Assembly (NCBI GenBank): GCA_001310415.1
Contig: BAXE01000001.1
Location: forward strand, 310,001-374,000
Direction of reading: 5' to 3'
DNA: 64,000 nt
DNA from: Enterovibrio sp. JCM 19048
GTDB taxonomy: Bacteria > Pseudomonadota > Gammaproteobacteria > Enterobacterales > Vibrionaceae
Positions 40,358 through 49,500 of the stretch are shown in pieces; positions within the stretch are counted from its first letter, which is position 1, and every line of letters begins with the position of its first letter. The translations under genes were made by a program, and so were the position numbers. Below the pieces are notes generated by a model, which was not told where the DNA came from, ran no database searches, and saw nothing but the letters and a program-made list of their open reading frames with translations.

Positions 40358-41969
40358 CTAGCTTGCTGAAATGTCAGCCTTCGGGATGTAGACGGTAAAC
40401 CGGCTGCCGAGTTGGTCACCCGGCTCCAGCGTGACTGTTCCGCCCATTTTCTGCAGCAGTTTGATGACCAGATGCAGTCCGTAACCGTGTCCTTCGCCGC
40501 TTTTACTGGTGACGCCTTTTTGGAAAATACGGGCCTGATCCTGCTCCGACACTCCTTCGCCTTCGTCTTCAATTTCAAAGATCAGGTCGTTACCGAGGTC
40601 GGTCATCGAGAGCCGTACTTCTTTGTGTTTGTTGTTAAGTGTTGCTTCCAATGCATTGTCGATCAGATTGCCGAGGATACTCACTAGCTCTTCCCGCGCG
40701 ATGTGATCGGGGATTTCTTTCATGCTGCTTTCTGGGTCAATTTCGAGATTCAGCCAAGCTCTTTGGCACGGTTATATTTACCGAGCAGGCAACCGGCAAG
40801 GATAGGATCGGGCACGGCTTCCACCATCAATTGAATGAGTGCTTGGTGGCTTTGTGTTTCCCGCCCAATCAAAGCGAGTGCTTCATCGGTTGCACCAATC
40901 TGGATAAGTCCGGCGATGGTATGCAGCTTGTTGGAATACTCGTGGGACTGGCTGCGCAGGGTATCGGCATATTGTTGGATTTGAGATAGCCGCTTACTCA
41001 CCGCATCCAGTTCATCCTTGCGGCGAAAACTGGAAACCACGCCGGTGATCTTGTTGTCCTGTACCAAGGGAAGGCGGTTTACTATTAGGTTTCTGTCCTG
41101 CAGCCAGACGTCTTTATCGAACTGTGGTTTTCCGGAACGCAGCACTTCCATCAAGCGGCTGTCTGGCAGCACCTCTTCTATAGGGCGATCTGTCAGGCGG
41201 CTGTTGGCATCCAACCCCAGCGTGTCTACCGCAGCTTTGTTAAAGGTGGTGATACGGCCTTCGCTGTTTACCGCAATGATCCCTTCGCGAACGGATTCCA
41301 GCGTTGCATTCCGCTCCTGAAACAGTCGGCCGATTTGCTCAGGCTCAAGACCGAAAATGGCTTTTTGAAATGGCTGGCGAACCATAGCCCTGTCAGCACA
41401 CTCAGCACAAAACTGATGACGATAACGACGTAAAGCGTATCCCGGTATCGATCAATGGTTTCTTCAACAGACGTCAGCATAAAACCAACTGACACTATGC
41501 CCATCACCTCTTCGCTACTGCGGTCGAAGATAGGGGCTTTGCCCCGAACCGATGCCCCAAGGCTTCCCACTGCTTTCTGGATATAGGGCTTGCCATAGAG
41601 CAGCGCAGGCTCGTTGCGGTCGCCATCGTCGTCGTACATTGGCTTTCCAATGCGTTGCCAGGAAGGGTGGGCAAGCCGGATGCCATTGCGGTCACCAATC
41701 ACGACAAAACGGGCATCGTTGACCGAAGCAAGATCGAGGGTGAGGGGCTGTAGCAATTCGCTGTCGCGCTGTTCAACCGCTTCAATCACTTCAGGAATCG
41801 AGGCAATGGTTTTGGCGACGTGCAATGCACGCAGGCCTATTTGTTCATCCAGTGATTGTGTCAGGTAGGTAAGGGCAAAATAGCCGATAAATCCGGTTTG
41901 TAGCAGCGCCATCATGCCCAGAATGAGCATCATACGGGTTTTCAGCTTGAGTGCGCGAAGGGAAAGCAT
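40358..41969 (-). CDS. CitA/DpiB/DcuS-family sensor histidine kinase (2 frameshifts)
   Basis: About 537 residues. Two membrane segments (residues 10-35 and about 175-195) enclose a periplasmic PAS-like (CitAP) domain with ASVNDARFVVIGDRNGIRLAHP. A cytoplasmic PAS follows (SVREGIIAVNSEGRITTFNKAA), then the phospho-acceptor His in LRSQSHEYSNKLHTIAGL, and an ATPase domain with GNLIDNALEA and GHGYGLHLV. Breaks: near 41362 (HFKKAIFGLEPEQ) and near 40752 (AKELGLNLEID). CitA senses citrate directly in the periplasm; whether this one binds citrate or another tricarboxylate is inference. Confidence 0.9.
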
Positions 41970-42119
41970 GGGTAGTCAGCACCTTTTAGTTACAACCATC
42001 GAACAGGCGCAGTGGCCGCGTTTATGTCCAGGCAGTTTCAGGTTACCTGAGTCTATCAATCTATCTTATTGAAATGGTGATTCTTTGTAGTGTGTCACGC
42101 AAGTGAACAATATGCACAA

Positions 42120-42146
42120 AATGTTTTTTAAAGTTTAAAAAACATT
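42120..42146. promoter_or_regulatory. 27-bp palindrome, candidate operator of the tct genes
   Basis: AATGTTTTTTAAA - G - TTTAAAAAACATT is perfect over 27 bases and lies 158 bp upstream of tctC, in the 334-bp gap facing the kinase gene. AT-rich targets are known for CitB-type regulators, so this is a good candidate binding site for the adjacent response regulator. No gene is seen in this gap. Confidence 0.6.
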
Positions 42147-42303
42147 AAACACACAAGCTTTCCAGATATTCATCCTGCCAATAGGTTTGAAAGCGTAGGG
42201 CAAAGAAACCGAATAGGTGCATTGCACTGAAACGCCAGGTTGAGCGTGTAGTTCGGAATAAAACTATCTCGTCCAATGGACGGCACGACATGAGGAAAAA
42301 CCT

Positions 42304-43287
42304 ATGATTTCAACACTGTTCGCCAAAAAACGTTCGCTCGTTGCAGCATTGGCGCTCACTTCAGCACTGAGTGCAGGCATGGCCAATGCGGCCGTTGAGG
42401 AAATTCACTTCCTGGTACCTGGTGGTGCTGGTGGTGGTTGGGATGGCACCGCGCGTGGTACCGGTGAAGCACTGTCAAAAGCAGGTCTTGTCGAGACGGT
42501 TTCTTACGAAAACATGTCTGGCGGTGGTGGCGGTAAAGCCATTGCGCACCTGATTGAAGTGGCGGATCAGGCAGATAACACATTGATGGTGAACTCAACC
42601 CCTATTGTTATTCGCTCTTTGTCGAAAGTTTTCCCTCAATCGTTCCGCGACCTGACGCCGATTGCGGCCACCATCGGTGATTACGCTGCCTTTGTGGTGC
42701 CGACAGATTCCAAATACCAAAACTTTACGCAGTTGATGGATGACTACAAAGCCAATCCTCGTTCTGTGTCTGTGGCTGGCGGTTCATCCCGTGGCGGCAT
42801 GGACCACCTTGTTGCAGCAATGGCTTTTAAAGCAGCAGGCGGTGATCCAAAGCGCGTGAAATATGTCGCTTACGATGCAGGTGGTAAAGCAATGGCAGGC
42901 ATGTTGTCGGGTGAAACCCAGGTGTTGTCTACCGGTTTCTCTGAAGCGCTGGCGCTGAAAAACGCCGGTGAGGTACGCATCCTTGCGATGACTGGCCCTG
43001 AGCGTTCACCTGCGGCGGCGGATGTCCCAACCCTGAAAGAGCTGGGCTATAACGCAGAGTTCACCAACTGGCGCGGCTTCTTTGGTGCACCTGGGTTGTC
43101 GGATGAACAAGCGAACGAGTATGCGGCTGTATTGGAAGAAATGTACACCACGGATGCATGGAAAGAAGTGCGTGACCGCAATGGCTGGACTGAAATCTAC
43201 AAGCCACGTGCAGAGTTCGTGACTTTCCTTGAAGGTCAGGAGCAGGAAGTAGGCGAGCTGATGAAAGAGCTGGGCTTCCTCAAATAA
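42304..43287 (+). CDS. tctC: TctC, tricarboxylate-binding periplasmic protein (Bug family)
   Basis: Intact, 327 residues. Signal peptide ends near AGMANA; VEEIHFLVPGGAGGGWDGTARG contains the Bug-family Gly-rich loop, and SVSVAGGSSRGGMDHLVAAM and VKYVAYDAGGKAMAGMLSGE follow. RBS GAGGAAA seven bases before the ATG. Periplasmic receptor of a tripartite tricarboxylate transporter; TctC of Salmonella binds citrate and tricarballylate. The gene is followed by three hairpins, consistent with higher expression than tctB and tctA. Confidence 0.93.
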   Translation: MISTLFAKKRSLVAALALTSALSAGMANAAVEEIHFLVPGGAGGGWDGTARGTGEALSKAGLVETVSYENMSGGGGGKAIAHLIEVADQADNTLMVNSTPIVIRSLSKVFPQSFRDLTPIAATIGDYAAFVVPTDSKYQNFTQLMDDYKANPRSVSVAGGSSRGGMDHLVAAMAFKAAGGDPKRVKYVAYDAGGKAMAGMLSGETQVLSTGFSEALALKNAGEVRILAMTGPERSPAAADVPTLKELGYNAEFTNWRGFFGAPGLSDEQANEYAAVLEEMYTTDAWKEVRDRNGWTEIYKPRAEFVTFLEGQEQEVGELMKELGFLK

Positions 43288-43298
43288 ATAAACAGACC

Positions 43299-43374
43299 GA
43301 GGGCTCATTTGAGCCCTCAATTGAAGCCAATGGAAAGGCTTCAACCGCGTAAACAAGACGGAATGTTCCGTCTT
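43299..43374 (+). promoter_or_regulatory. three consecutive hairpins between tctC and tctB
   Basis: Perfect arms: GAGGGCTC/GAGCCCTC (43299-43318), TTGAAGCC/GGCTTCAA (43321-43344) and AAGACGGAA/TTCCGTCTT (43355-43374, followed by CTTCT). They fill the 111-base gap and probably attenuate read-through or protect the 3' end of tctC mRNA. Confidence 0.7.
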
Positions 43375-43398
43375 CTTCTGTAGTTCAAGGAGTGTCAG

Positions 43399-43872
43399 AT
43401 GGTTGTCACTAAAGACCATATCGGTGGTCTCATATTTCTCTGTCTTTCAGTGGCATACGGGTACTACGCCCGTGTAATTCCCATGCTTCCCGGCGATGAG
43501 TACGAACCTTTTAATGCCCAGACTTTACCTATTGCGCTTTCATACATGGGCGGCGTACTCGGCATATTGATGCTGGTGACAGGACGGCGCGGTGCTGAAA
43601 GCAAACTCAACCTTGCGGGGTTGGACTTTGTTCTGGTTACCAAGCTGTTGGTGCTGATTGTTGCTTTTGCTTTTGCGTTGGAGTGGGTTGGCTTTCTGCT
43701 CTCCACCATTTTCTTTTTGGTTGGCGGTTACTGGATCCTCGGTGAGAGAAAACCAAAAACTTTGTTTATTGCCTCAGTGCCATTTGCGGTAGGCATCTGG
43801 TTCACGTTGGCAAAACTGCTGGATATCTATCTGGCACCGGGTCGTTTGTTTACCCAAGTGTTTGGAGGCTAA
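43399..43872 (+). CDS. tctB: TctB, small membrane subunit of tricarboxylate transporter
   Basis: Intact, 157 residues with four membrane segments: VTKDHIGGLIFLCLSVAYGYY, LPIALSYMGGVLGILMLV, LDFVLVTKLLVLIVAFAFALE with GFLLSTIFFLVGGY, and a last one before PGRLF. This is the standard TctB layout. RBS AAGGAG precedes the ATG. It ends five bases before the tctA start and is needed for the TctA channel. Confidence 0.92.
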   Translation: MVVTKDHIGGLIFLCLSVAYGYYARVIPMLPGDEYEPFNAQTLPIALSYMGGVLGILMLVTGRRGAESKLNLAGLDFVLVTKLLVLIVAFAFALEWVGFLLSTIFFLVGGYWILGERKPKTLFIASVPFAVGIWFTLAKLLDIYLAPGRLFTQVFGG

Positions 43873-43876
43873 GGCT

Positions 43877-45432
43877 ATGTGGGAAGGAATCGCAACAGGC
43901 TTAAGCACAGCGACAATGCCTTTTAACATCCTGATGGTTGTGGTTGGCTGTTTTGCCGGTACATTTATCGGCATGTTACCGGGTTTGGGGCCGATTTCAG
44001 CGGTCGCATTGATGATCCCGATTACTTACGGATTGGATCCTGCGTCAGGCATTATCCTGATGGCGGGTGTGTACTACGGAGCCGTTTTTGGTGGCTCAAC
44101 CTCTTCTATTCTGATCAACGCACCTGGGTGTTCAAGTACGGTCGTGACCGCGTTTGATGGCTATCCTATGGCGCAAAACCGTCAGGCAGGTAAAGCACTG
44201 GCGTTGGCGGCGTACTCCTCGTTTACTGGCGGTACGGTTGGCGCGATCATTCTGTTGTTTGCTGCACCAGCATTGGCGAAAGTCTCCCTGAGTTTCCAGT
44301 CGGCAGACTATTTCGCCTGATGATCCTTGGCTTGACGGCGGTATCGGCATTTGCCGGTAAAGGGCAAGTGCTGAAAGCGATGGCGATGACAGTTTTTGGC
44401 CTGATGATAGCGACCGTAGGGACGGATGTGATCACCGGCGCACCACGCTTTACGTTCAACAATATCGATTTGGTCGACGGTATCAGCTTCCTGCTGCTGG
44501 CAATGGCGACGTTTGCGCTGGCAGAAGTTGTCATGACAGTGCTCAAAGGCCAGCACAAGGAAGAAGAGCCTGACATGGACATGGCGGCGCTCGGCAGCAT
44601 GAAGCTTTCGAAAGAGGAAGTGAAAGAAGTGGCACCCACCATTGCCCGTTCTTCAGTGTTCGGATTCTTGGTTGGTGTTTTGCCTGGTGCCGGTGCGACC
44701 ATTGCCTCTTTCCTTGCATATGGTCTAGAGCGAAACCTCGCGCCAAAACGGCTGAAAGAGAAATTCGGTAAAGGGGCATTGCGTGGTCTGGCAGCGCCTG
44801 AGTCAGCAAACAATGCGGCATCTACCGGTTCATTTGTTCCGCTGCTGACGCTGGGTATTCCGGGCTCAGGCACCACGGCAATTATGCTTGGCGCGCTGAT
44901 CGCCTATGGCATCCAACCTGGCCCGCGCCTGTTTGTCGATAATCCGGATGTGTTCTGGTCGGTCATTATCTCCATGTACTTCGGTAACCTGGTGTTGCTG
45001 ATCCTGAACTTGCCGCTGATCCCTTACATCTCACGGTTGCTGGTGATCCCGCGTCCAATCCTTATCCCGCTGATTTTGTTCTTCTCCATCACGGGTGTGT
45101 ATCTGGTGAGCTTCAACACCTTTGATATCAATATGATGGTGATTATCACGATTGTGGCGATATTCCTGCGCTTGCTGGATTTCCCTATGGCGCCAATGCT
45201 ACTGGGCTTTATCCTTGGCGGGATCATGGAAAACAACCTTAGCCGCTCGATGACCATTTCAGACGGTAGCTTGAGCTTCCTGTGGGAGCGCCCGCTGACA
45301 CTGACCATTATGTCTATCTCCGTCTTTGTGCTTATTTTGCCGCTGCTTCGTGTGTTAGCAGAAAAAATGGGACTGGGTCGTAAAGCCAAACCGATGGAAA
45401 CCGGTGCAAGTGCTGACAGCGGCGAAGGTTAG
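43877..45432 (+). CDS. tctA: TctA, large permease subunit of tricarboxylate transporter (1 frameshift)
   Basis: About 518 residues, 11-12 membrane segments. It starts MWEGIATGLSTATMPFN and has GTFIGMLPGLGPISAVALMIPITY (the Gly-rich TctA motif GMLPGLGP), GGSTSSILINAPG, SADYFALMILGL at the repaired break, GVLPGAGATIASFLAYGLE and ESANNAASTGSFVPLLTLGIPGSG. One base is missing near 44317. RBS GGAGG at 43864. The fragments in two frames would each be non-functional, but the repaired product is normal. Confidence 0.93.
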
Positions 45433-45442
45433 GAGTGGGCGA

Positions 45443-46645
45443 ATGAGTAGGATGTTGTCTAATTTTCGCGTACTTGATTTAACCAATGTATTGGCAGGCC
45501 CGTTTGCCTGCCACCAACTTGCGCACATGGGGGCTGACGTCATTAAGGTGGAAGTTCCCGGTAGTGGGGATTTGGCTCGTCAGTTAGGCGCAGATCCAGA
45601 ACTGAATGCCCGGAAAATGGGTGTTTCTTTCCTGGCACAAAATACCGGGAAACGCTCTATAACTTTGAACCTGAAAGATCCGGAAGGCAAAGCCGCGCTT
45701 AAAGCACTGGTAAAAACCGCGGATGTGCTGGTGGAGAATTTTAGGCCGGGAGTAATGAAGCGGCTAGGGCTGGATTATGACGTACTGAAAGCGGAAAACC
45801 CGGCGCTGATTTACTGCGCGATTTCGGGCTATGGCGCGGAAGGGCCAATGAAAAACCTGCCTGCGTACGACCAGATCATCCAGGGCATGTCGGGCGTGAT
45901 GTCGATTACCGGCAGCGAACAAAGTGCGCCGCTGAGGGTAGGATATCCCATCGCCGATACGCTGGGCGGCATGACGGCAGCGTTTGCGATTTCCACGGCG
46001 TTGGCAGGTCGTTCACAAAGCGGTGAAGGCTGTTTTATCGATGTCTCTATGCTTGAGTCGACGCTCGCCACCATGGGTTGGGTAGTTTCCAATTATCTGA
46101 TTGCCGGGAAAACACCGGTACCGATGGGGAATGACAACTTTACGGCCAGCCCATCCGGCGCATTCAAAACTGGCGAAGGCCTTATTAACATTGCAGCGAA
46201 CAAGCAGGAGCAGTTTGAATCGGTTTGCGAGGTGATAGGAAAGCCTGAGCTTAAAACCGACGTTCGTTTTTCTGAAAGACAGGCTCGGCTGCAAAACCGT
46301 AAAGCGATGACGGAGATTCTTGAAGCGGCTTTTGCCTCTCATCCTGCTGAACATTGGGAAACTGTGCTGAATCAACACGGAGTGCCTGCCGGTCGCGTGA
46401 TGTCGGTACCTGAAGCGCTGGATCTTCCGCAGGTTAAGCAGAGGGAGTTTGAAGCAGTATTTGATGATGTAGACGGCGTTGAGCAACCGGTACATGTTGC
46501 CCGTCCGGGATTTCTGGTCGACGGAAAACGCCCGGAAGTGGGCTGTCCTCCGCCTGCACTGGGTGTAGATTCCAAAGCTATTCTTCATGACCTTGGTTAC
46601 AGCCATGCTGATATTGAACAACTGGCAGAGCGAGGTGTGATATGA
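45443..46645 (+). CDS. class III (CaiB/BaiF) CoA-transferase, candidate citrate CoA-transferase
   Basis: Intact, 400 residues from ATG 45443 (AGGAG seven bases upstream; the longer frame starts inside tctA). Family marks: RVLDLTNVLAGPFACHQLAHMGADVIKVE at the N-terminus (only DLTNVLAGPF cited as decisive), ENFRPGVMKRLGLDY, and the catalytic Asp in NLPAYDQIIQGMSG. Class III enzymes move CoA between carboxylic acids through Asp-CoA thioester and anhydride intermediates. Placed between tctA and a citryl-CoA-lyase-like gene (ATGA overlap with the latter), so its acceptor is probably the imported tricarboxylate. Substrate is inference. Confidence 0.85.
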   Translation: MSRMLSNFRVLDLTNVLAGPFACHQLAHMGADVIKVEVPGSGDLARQLGADPELNARKMGVSFLAQNTGKRSITLNLKDPEGKAALKALVKTADVLVENFRPGVMKRLGLDYDVLKAENPALIYCAISGYGAEGPMKNLPAYDQIIQGMSGVMSITGSEQSAPLRVGYPIADTLGGMTAAFAISTALAGRSQSGEGCFIDVSMLESTLATMGWVVSNYLIAGKTPVPMGNDNFTASPSGAFKTGEGLINIAANKQEQFESVCEVIGKPELKTDVRFSERQARLQNRKAMTEILEAAFASHPAEHWETVLNQHGVPAGRVMSVPEALDLPQVKQREFEAVFDDVDGVEQPVHVARPGFLVDGKRPEVGCPPPALGVDSKAILHDLGYSHADIEQLAERGVI

Positions 46646-47476
46646 GTATTCGTCGCCCGGATTCAGGGCCAGAAAAAGCGGTCGCTGATTGGTGGCGCAC
46701 TGAAATCATAGATATGCAGCCCGGAGAGATCAGCTATTTTGGCTACCCGATTGAATCCTTGATTGGCAATGTCAGTTTCACCCAAATGATTTGGCTGATG
46801 GTGCAGGGCGAGTTGCCTTCACCTGATAAGGCAAAGTTATTGGATGCGGCCTTGATGTCTGCCGTCGACCATGGCCCCCAGGCGCCAAGTATCGCCATCG
46901 CGCGTATGGCATCGACCTGTGGCGTCGGCTTAACAATGCGATGGCCTCAGCGGTAAACGTATTGGGCGATGTACATGGTGGAGCCGGTGAACAAGCCGTT
47001 TCGCTTTACCGGATGATTTATAACATCATGCAGGATGAGCAGCTTGACGTTGCCGCGGCAACCCAAAAGGGATTGGCATACCAACGGGAGCATTTCGGCA
47101 AATTTATCCCGGGTTTTGGTCACCGCTTCCATCCGGTTGATCCGCGTGCGCCGCGCTTGATGGAATTGGTTGAAAATGCAGTTGGCGAAGGCATTGTCGA
47201 AGGGCGTTATCTGGCGATTGGGCAGCAGGTTGAAAAGCAGCTTCTTGAGGATAAGGGAAAATCTATTCCCATGAACATTGATGGCGCGACCGCCGTTATC
47301 TATGCAGAGCTTGGTGTTCCTGCTGAACTGTCACGGGGATTGTTTTGCCTTTCACGCTCAGTCGGTATCCTCGCCCACGCCTGGGAGCAGACACAACAGG
47401 GAGGCCGCAACAAAGGCCCATTCCACGTGATTTACTGTGGACCTATGACGGCCCCCAGAAAAGAGAGCCTAACTAG
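46642..47476 (+). CDS. citryl-CoA lyase-like protein, short citrate-synthase family (2 frameshifts)
   Basis: About 278 residues, far shorter than citrate synthase (about 430) but right for stand-alone citryl-CoA lyases. Citrate-synthase-type catalytic residues remain: His in GDVHGGAGEQAV, His in PGFGHRFHPVDPRAP, Asp in MNIDGATAVIYAELG, and SVGILAHAWEQ near the end. Breaks: near 46937 (GVGLNNAMASAVN) and near 47430 (KGPFPRDLLWTYDGPQKREPN, stop at 47474-47476). As given the frame runs to 47543 through a terminator. Likely cleaves a citryl-CoA-type thioester to acetyl-CoA and oxaloacetate; coupling with the upstream CoA-transferase is by inference. Confidence 0.8.
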
Positions 47477-47502
47477 TCCACCAATTGGTGGGCTTATTTT
47501 TG
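47476..47502 (+). terminator. rho-independent terminator of the tct operon
   Basis: GTCCACCAATTGGTGGGC, a self-complementary stem, followed by TTATTTTTG. Confidence 0.75.
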
Positions 47503-47667
47503 GGTCTGCTATTGAACGCTGTTTTTTATTTTTGGTAGAGTGACCTTTACCGAAGGTTTTTTGTCTCTATGGCAAAGCGCGGAAGCAGTTTGATACATTT
47601 TGCTAACGTGTTTTGGATATAGAATTGTTAGACTGAAACGCACACAGCGTTGTTTAAAAGGAATGAG

Positions 47668-48084
47668 ATGATGAAGCTGATCATGCCCATATTGGTTTCA
47701 CTAATGCTTACCACGCCAGCATTGGCAACCGAAGAAGATAACAGCTGGGACAAAGCAAAAGAGTCAGCTGGCGAAGCTTGGGAGTCTGCCAAGGAAGCCG
47801 GTAAAAACGCCTGGGACGCGACAAAAGAAAAAAGCGAAAAGCTGATGAAAGATGCGGAAAAGGAAGGGGGCGATCTTTGGGACAGCGCCAAAGAGAAAAG
47901 CGCTGAACTTTGGGAGAAAGGCAAAGAGAAAGGCGGTGAGCTGGTGGATGAAGCCGAAAAGAAAGCCGAGGAGTACATGAAGCCTAAAGAAAAAGCGCCG
48001 GAATCTGATTTGCCAGTCGAGCCTGAAGCCACGCCGCAACCTGACAACAATCAAGGTGTCGGAAATTTTAATCAGTCTGCATGA
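47668..48084 (+). CDS. secreted LEA-like repeat protein
   Basis: Intact, 138 residues from ATG 47668 (AAGGA upstream). Signal peptide MMKLIMPILVSLMLTTPALA, then at least six imperfect 11-residue units of the type W(D/E)xAKExxxxA/K: SWDKAKESAGE, AWESAKEAGKN, AWDATKEKSEK, LWDSAKEKSAE, LWEKGKEKGGE. The tail is Pro/Asn-rich. The 11-mer pattern resembles group 3 LEA and apolipoprotein-like helices, which protect membranes or proteins during stress. Periplasmic by prediction; function inferred from repeat type only. Confidence 0.7.
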   Translation: MMKLIMPILVSLMLTTPALATEEDNSWDKAKESAGEAWESAKEAGKNAWDATKEKSEKLMKDAEKEGGDLWDSAKEKSAELWEKGKEKGGELVDEAEKKAEEYMKPKEKAPESDLPVEPEATPQPDNNQGVGNFNQSA

Positions 48085-48130
48085 CTATTTGGCGGGGAAT
48101 TGAATGAAAGTTTTCTTCGATATCGTTCAT

Positions 48131-48313
48131 TTAACGGGAACCTTCCAGTTCATCTAATCTGGCCTCATGGCCTAGAATTGCATCCGCCTGTTCTGCAGGC
48201 GTTTTTAGTTTTTTCAACGCACCATCCAGCATTAAATCCAACGTATCGACAGTCTTTGCGCGACGAAAGAATATCAGCCACTCAGTGCGGTTCTTCGGTA
48301 AGGGTTGAGACAT
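48131..48313 (-). CDS. small Hha/YmoA-like protein
   Basis: 60 residues from ATG 48313; the longer frame upstream is AT-rich leader and not protein-like. TEWLIFFRRAKTVDTLDLML aligns with the Hha/YmoA pattern T-YL--RLRRC-TIDTLERV, and ARLDEL with the family's HRLAEL. These small proteins partner with H-NS to silence transferred genes. The Cys and part of the C-terminus are missing compared with Hha, so the assignment is tentative. Confidence 0.55.
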   Translation of the reverse strand: MSQPLPKNRTEWLIFFRRAKTVDTLDLMLDGALKKLKTPAEQADAILGHEARLDELEGSR

Positions 48314-48518
48314 GAAACTCCATGAATATAAATAGTGGTGAATTGAAAGTATTTTAGCAAAATATTGCAAAGCTGGCAGAGTTAACAACATTAAAGCAGT
48401 CGTCATGTGTGTGCTGTAATCGAGACATTGAATGATATTTAAAGTAAACAGTGTTAAGTAATGAAAACACGCACTGGTTTTCATCAGCTAAAAATGTTTA
48501 ACAAGGAAGTAGAACAGA

Positions 48519-48914
48519 ATGATCAAACAAGTTGGCGAAACAGAGATTAAAGAAAAGCACAAACTCACCTGTCATTGTGGTGGTGTGGAAATGGAATTGT
48601 CTTTACCCAATGGGATAGAAAAGCCACGTCGTTGCGACTGCTCAATCTGCCGACGTAAAGGGGCGATTGTGGCGTCGGTCAAACTTGATGGCATCCACAT
48701 TGTGAAAGGGCAAGAACTGTTAAAGCTGTACCAATTCAACACCAAAACCGCGAAGCACTTTTTCTGTTCGGAATGCGGCATCTATACCCATCACCAGCGT
48801 CGTTCTGACCCCTCAGAGTATGGATTTAACGTCGGTTGTCTTGAGGGCGTAAACCCGTTCGATTTAGGTGAGGTGGTCACCAATGATGGGGTTAACCATC
48901 CTGCCGATAAGTAA
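48519..48914 (+). CDS. GFA-family (formaldehyde-activating-like) zinc protein
   Basis: Intact, 131 residues. The Mss4-like zinc fold is marked by CHCGGVEMEL, RCDCSICRRKGAIV and FFCSECGIYTHHQRRSDP. Members bind two zinc ions; most are not true glutathione-formaldehyde enzymes, so the catalytic role is open. RBS AAGGAAG. Single gene. Confidence 0.88.
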   Translation: MIKQVGETEIKEKHKLTCHCGGVEMELSLPNGIEKPRRCDCSICRRKGAIVASVKLDGIHIVKGQELLKLYQFNTKTAKHFFCSECGIYTHHQRRSDPSEYGFNVGCLEGVNPFDLGEVVTNDGVNHPADK

Positions 48915-49143
48915 TTCTGGTTAGTGTAACAGGTTACCAAACTGCAATTTTTGGTGATTTGTACCTAAATGTCAGGGTGTTGAGCTATCCATCAGTGCTG
49001 TTTTTGCTGCCGGCTTTTGAGGGCGTGATATGTTGTTGAGTAAGTCTTATGGATGGGCTTCAGACTACTCAAGTTTCGTCATTTAGACGTTTATTAGACG
49101 GGTTGTTTGAATTCTGCTGGAACGGAATTTCAATGGAGTGCTT

Positions 49144-49430
49144 ATGACAAACAAATATCAATTTTCACGATGCCGGATTCAAACCGCAAACAATTTACAT
49201 TTCTAGATATGGCATCTGAAACCTTCCTCGCTGAAAAAGAAAGCTTGTTGGAGCAGGGTTTTGAGGTCGAGGATGATTCTATTTACGCGGAAAATGCAGA
49301 AGAAGCCGTTGAAAAGTACAAATCCAACTATGTTTATGCGCTGGAAGAGTACAACACCTCAACCAACCCGTTCTATAGCCTGGTGTTAATTCAAAAATGG
49401 TTGATGGGATTGTTCGGTAAAGCCAAATAA
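49144..49430 (+). CDS. hypothetical protein (1 frameshift)
   Basis: About 95 residues. ATG 49144 with GGAG five bases upstream reads MTNKYQ, then one base is missing near 49172 and the rest is TMPDSNRKQFTFLDM...NAEEAVEKYKSNYVYALEEYNTSTNPF, ending in a hydrophobic helix (FYSLVLIQKWLMGLFG). Small proteins of this shape are frequent in vibrios, but I know no function. It ends before a terminator. Confidence 0.6.
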
Positions 49431-49448
49431 ACCAAAAAACAACAGAGA

Positions 49449-49471
49449 GGGAGGCAAGCGCCTCCCTTTTT
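49449..49471 (+). terminator. rho-independent terminator
   Basis: GGGAGGC-AAGC-GCCTCCC stem followed by TTTTTG. Confidence 0.9.
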
Positions 49472-49500
49472 GTTTAAATCAATGAATAGGTAAGGATTCT

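Noticed and set aside
47477-47543. C-terminal extension of the citryl-CoA-lyase-like gene
   Set aside because: Result of a one-base loss; the repaired frame ends at 47476 with a family-like tail (TYDGPQKREPN).
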